Source: a virus | Length of the DNA: 39,910 bases | IMG/VR virus record: IMGVR_UViG_3300000576_000008 | Location: 1 to 39,910 of that record | Direction: 5' to 3' (one strand) | In this document: piece by piece, positions 37,387 to 39,910 of the stretch | How the letters are laid out: every line of letters starts with the position of its first letter | How positions within the stretch are numbered: position 1 is the first letter of the stretch | The notes under the pieces: generated by a model | The model's input: only the letters and a program-made list of their open reading frames with translations | What the model was told of the DNA's origin: nothing | The model's database searches: none | Position numbers and translations under genes: made by a program

Positions 37387-39284
37387 CCCCGGCCCCCACG
37401 ACCAACAACGTCACACGCCCTCGGGCGTTCGGGTTCGGCTGCGCCCTCAACGGCCGCCTGTTCCGCCTCGCCAACGGCTTCGGTGCAGACCTCACCATCG
37501 AGACGGCCCCGACCGAAGCGCCCCGCGTCGACACCTCCTCATCGCCCGAGGAGATCGTGGACGAGTCCGGCCGCGTGTTCGCCCGCTCAGCATTCTCCGG
37601 GGGCGAGGGACTATTCCAAGCGCATCAGCCCGAAGCGGAGCGCGACCGCTACTGGGACTCGCGCGGCATCAACGCCGTGCCCGAGCGCCCCGGCGAGTTC
37701 CCACGCATCCAGTTGACCCGCGAAATGGAGCTCGTGTCCCCGTCGGCCGAATCGGGACTGCGCGCCATCACCGACGGCGACTCGGTGTGGCTCGCAGAGG
37801 GCGACGAGTTGCTGCGCACCGACAACCCGGATGCTGATACGCCCGTGTTCGTCTCCGAGGACGTCCACGTTGGCGGGACTGCGGTCACGGTCGGCGGGAT
37901 CGCCCTGCTCGGCGAGAGCATCTACGCCGCAGTCGGCGTCAACGGCATCACCCGCAAGGTGGGCGGGACGTGGGAGTCGTGGTCGGAACTCGAAGCCGTC
38001 CGCGTGTGGTCAGTCAAGGGGCGCATCGTCGCGTCCGACGGCGACTCGCTCTACGAGGTACTGGCCGGCGGCGTTGTCCCAGCACCGATTTTGACGCTAC
38101 CTGCCGGGCGTGAGTGGACGGGCGTCACCGACGGCGGCGACTTCGTGCTGGCCTCAGCGACCGACGGCTACGTCTACGCCTTCACCTCCGAGGAAGGAGA
38201 GTTGGTCCTTGTCGCGCAGACGTTGTTCGAGGGCGAGCAACCGACCGCTGTCGGGCAGGCGCAGGGCGTGGTCGGCATCGGCACCCGACAGGGTCGCATC
38301 GGCCGGCTGTGGGTCGGGACGCTCACCGAGCGCGGCGTCATTGCGAACCTGCAACTCAAGCGCGAGTGGCTGGATGACGGCTCAGGGGTCAACCGCCAGC
38401 CGTTCGCGATCACCGGGGATCGCACTGCGCTCTACACCGCCGTCGCCCTCGCCGGCACGGTCGATGTGTGGCGGCTCGAACTGACGACCCTCGGCCTGTC
38501 GCGCTACCTGACCGTGGACGCGGAGGGGTGTTCGCACGGCCTGTTCGTGAGGCAGGGCAGGGTGTGGCTTACGGTCTGCGGCTCGGGCCTCTGGCGCGAA
38601 TCTGATGCGTTCGTAGAGTCCGGCTACCTGATCGGCCCGCTGGGTGACTTCTTCAACGCCTCCGAGAAGTCGTGGGTCGGTGCACGCATCGAGCACTCCA
38701 CCCTCGATGGTCAGCGCATTGAGCTCTACTACACGACCGACCCGGACGCGCTTGCCGACCCCAACTCGTCCGCGTGGGTCCTGGTGCTGTCGCGCACGAC
38801 CGGCACGACCACCGGGGAGATTGCCCTACAGGGCGTGACGGGACGCGCGCTCGCGGGGCAGGTGCGTTTGTTCCCAAGCGACGAGCGGGACAGCACCCCG
38901 TCCGTGCGCTCGCTTTCGTTCCGCGCCTACGGCTCAGCCGGTGACGACGACGTCATCATCACCCTGCCGGTCAACATCTCGGACCAGCTTGAGCGCCGAG
39001 GCCGCCACCGCGTCCGCGCCAAGGGCGCGGGCGAGCAGGCGTACCGCGACCTCAAGGGGCTCGAAGGCCGCCCGGTCCTGCTGCGCATCTACGAGCCCTC
39101 CGAGGTCGTGCGCGGCCTCGTTGAGTCCGTGGGCGCTCCGGTACAGGCGTCGCTTCGGCGTCGATCGAACACGACCATCGCGCTCGTGCGCGTCCGCGGC
39201 CGCCGCTCCCCGACGGGGGCACTAGCGGTTGACGGGACGTTCGGCGCATCACTGTGGGGCGAGCGCCCCTGGGGAGGCTTCTAA
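37380..39284 (+). CDS. Beta-propeller-like tail/nozzle protein
   Basis: 634 residues; GTG start overlapping the connector end. Repeating beta-blade-like segments through the middle: GLRAITDGDSVWLAEGDELLRT, ALLGESIYAAVGVNGITRK, EWTGVTDGGDFVLASATDGY, and VGIGTRQGRIGRLWVG, with spacing about 40-50 residues, then RALAGQVRLFPSDERDSTPSVRSLSFR and a C-terminal basic end. This architecture and its place between connector and fibre suit a tail tubular/nozzle protein of a short-tailed phage. Inferred, no direct motif. Confidence 0.6.
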   Translation: MVAPAPTTNNVTRPRAFGFGCALNGRLFRLANGFGADLTIETAPTEAPRVDTSSSPEEIVDESGRVFARSAFSGGEGLFQAHQPEAERDRYWDSRGINAVPERPGEFPRIQLTREMELVSPSAESGLRAITDGDSVWLAEGDELLRTDNPDADTPVFVSEDVHVGGTAVTVGGIALLGESIYAAVGVNGITRKVGGTWESWSELEAVRVWSVKGRIVASDGDSLYEVLAGGVVPAPILTLPAGREWTGVTDGGDFVLASATDGYVYAFTSEEGELVLVAQTLFEGEQPTAVGQAQGVVGIGTRQGRIGRLWVGTLTERGVIANLQLKREWLDDGSGVNRQPFAITGDRTALYTAVALAGTVDVWRLELTTLGLSRYLTVDAEGCSHGLFVRQGRVWLTVCGSGLWRESDAFVESGYLIGPLGDFFNASEKSWVGARIEHSTLDGQRIELYYTTDPDALADPNSSAWVLVLSRTTGTTTGEIALQGVTGRALAGQVRLFPSDERDSTPSVRSLSFRAYGSAGDDDVIITLPVNISDQLERRGRHRVRAKGAGEQAYRDLKGLEGRPVLLRIYEPSEVVRGLVESVGAPVQASLRRRSNTTIALVRVRGRRSPTGALAVDGTFGASLWGERPWGGF

Positions 39285-39910
39285 TGCCCTTCGAGCGCAC
39301 CAACCGCGCCAACTTCGCCCAGACCGTCCTGACCCTCTCAATGGGCAGCACCGACACGGTCGCGCAGGTCGAGTCCACCGACGGCTTTCCGTCGTTGCCG
39401 TGCCGACTGGTCATCGAACCCGAGTCCCCGTCGCGCCGCGAGATCATCCTGTTCGACGGGTCCTTGACCGCGACCACCTTCCAGACGCTCACGGTCGACA
39501 ACCGCTACATCGAGGGCTCGGCCGCCGCGGCGGGACTGACGCACCCCACCGGCTCCACGGTGATCTCCGCACCCTTGAGCCAAGACATCGACGAGGTGTT
39601 CGACGCGCTTGAGCAGACGCTCACCGACGTTGACACCGCCGTTGCGGGAGCGGTCAGCGACGCCGAGCAGTCGGCGACCGCAGCGGCGGGCTCGGCCACC
39701 GCGGCTGCGCAGTCGGTCACCGACGCCGAGCAGGTCGTCACCGACGCTGAGACGACCATCACGAACAACGTCGAGGCGCAGCTACAGGCGTTCGTGGACA
39801 ACGCCGAGATCGAGTTGCAGGCGTTCGTGAACGACGCCGAGGAGGCGCGTGACGACGCTCAGACGGCGGCTGCTGCGGCTGAGGACGCTGCCATCGTGTT
39901 CGCTATCGCA
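39284..39910 (+). CDS. Tail fibre/spike N-terminus (partial, runs off window)
   Basis: ATG 39284 overlaps the previous stop (TAATG). The visible 209 residues include an N-terminal domain with GFPSLPCRLVIEPESP...IILFDGSL and LTHPTGSTVISA, a fold common at the start of phage fibre or baseplate-type proteins, then from about residue 108 an Ala/Asp/Glu/Thr-rich helical repeat (SDAEQSATAAAGSATAAAQS, VTDAEQVVTDAE) that suggests a trimeric coiled-coil shaft. The receptor-binding end is beyond the window. Confidence 0.75.
   Translation, partial: MPFERTNRANFAQTVLTLSMGSTDTVAQVESTDGFPSLPCRLVIEPESPSRREIILFDGSLTATTFQTLTVDNRYIEGSAAAAGLTHPTGSTVISAPLSQDIDEVFDALEQTLTDVDTAVAGAVSDAEQSATAAAGSATAAAQSVTDAEQVVTDAETTITNNVEAQLQAFVDNAEIELQAFVNDAEEARDDAQTAAAAAEDAAIVFAIA

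Noticed and set aside
1-39910. CRISPR arrays, insertion sequences, rRNA
   Set aside because: No regularly spaced repeat-spacer array, transposase or rRNA-like sequence was seen.

Overview
The window looks like most of a temperate, high-GC bacteriophage (or prophage) of an actinobacterium. Evidence: a tyrosine integrase next to a repeat-rich attP-like region, a divergent XRE-repressor switch, full head and packaging genes and an endolysin. Codons are strongly GC-biased, GTG starts are common, genes overlap by ATGA or GTGA, and some starts look leaderless. No tape-measure protein, tail-tube protein or frameshifted tail chaperone pair is visible, while a beta-propeller/nozzle-like tail protein and very large internal-protein candidates are, so short-tailed (podovirus-like) morphology is inferred. 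One tail gene runs off the left edge and a fibre gene runs off the right edge, so the complete genome is longer than the window and the two ends are probably close together in the virion or circular map.

Layout. (1) 1-2021, rightward: end of a tail gene, a cassette of small membrane proteins including holin candidates and an 11-residue Lys/Arg peptide, then a zinc amidase endolysin. (2) 2170-3532: attP candidate with GTGCCT direct repeats, and a leftward integrase. (3) 3573-11738, leftward operon with almost every stop overlapping the next start: XRE regulator, unknown gene, RecT-like annealing protein, PP-loop (PAPS-reductase-like) protein, DNA sliding clamp, small zinc proteins, C5-cytosine methyltransferase, VRR-NUC nuclease, zinc-ribbon/HTH excisionase-like protein, then the integrase. 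No replicative polymerase, helicase or primase is present. (4) 11739-11925: the genetic switch, with two divergent promoters and inverted-repeat operator candidates. (5) 11926-12780, rightward: two XRE-family regulators with a doubtful small ORF between them. (6) 12812-18998, leftward: about 20 small genes, many with paired CxxC motifs. Many are preceded by a recurrent start-associated motif (TACCACGGATG) that often follows an inverted repeat or terminator. (7) 18999-20381: a 1.3-kb non-coding divergent region with palindromes, direct repeats and a near-perfect ParB-type parS site. (8) 20382-39910, rightward late genes: large terminase with N-terminal zinc/HTH extension, portal, four large internal/ejection-type proteins including a lytic transglycosylase plus NlpC/P60 enzyme, a membrane peptide, a strongly structured leader with a predicted pseudoknot, scaffold, SU10-like major capsid protein, connector, nozzle-like protein and the start of a tail fibre.

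How it works together (inference): the 11.7-kb switch decides between lysogeny and the leftward recombination/replication operon. The 12.8-19 kb block probably supplies early host-takeover proteins. Late genes are driven from the 19-20.3 kb region and again from a promoter/structured leader before the scaffold-capsid genes. Lysis genes follow the tail genes across the window ends.
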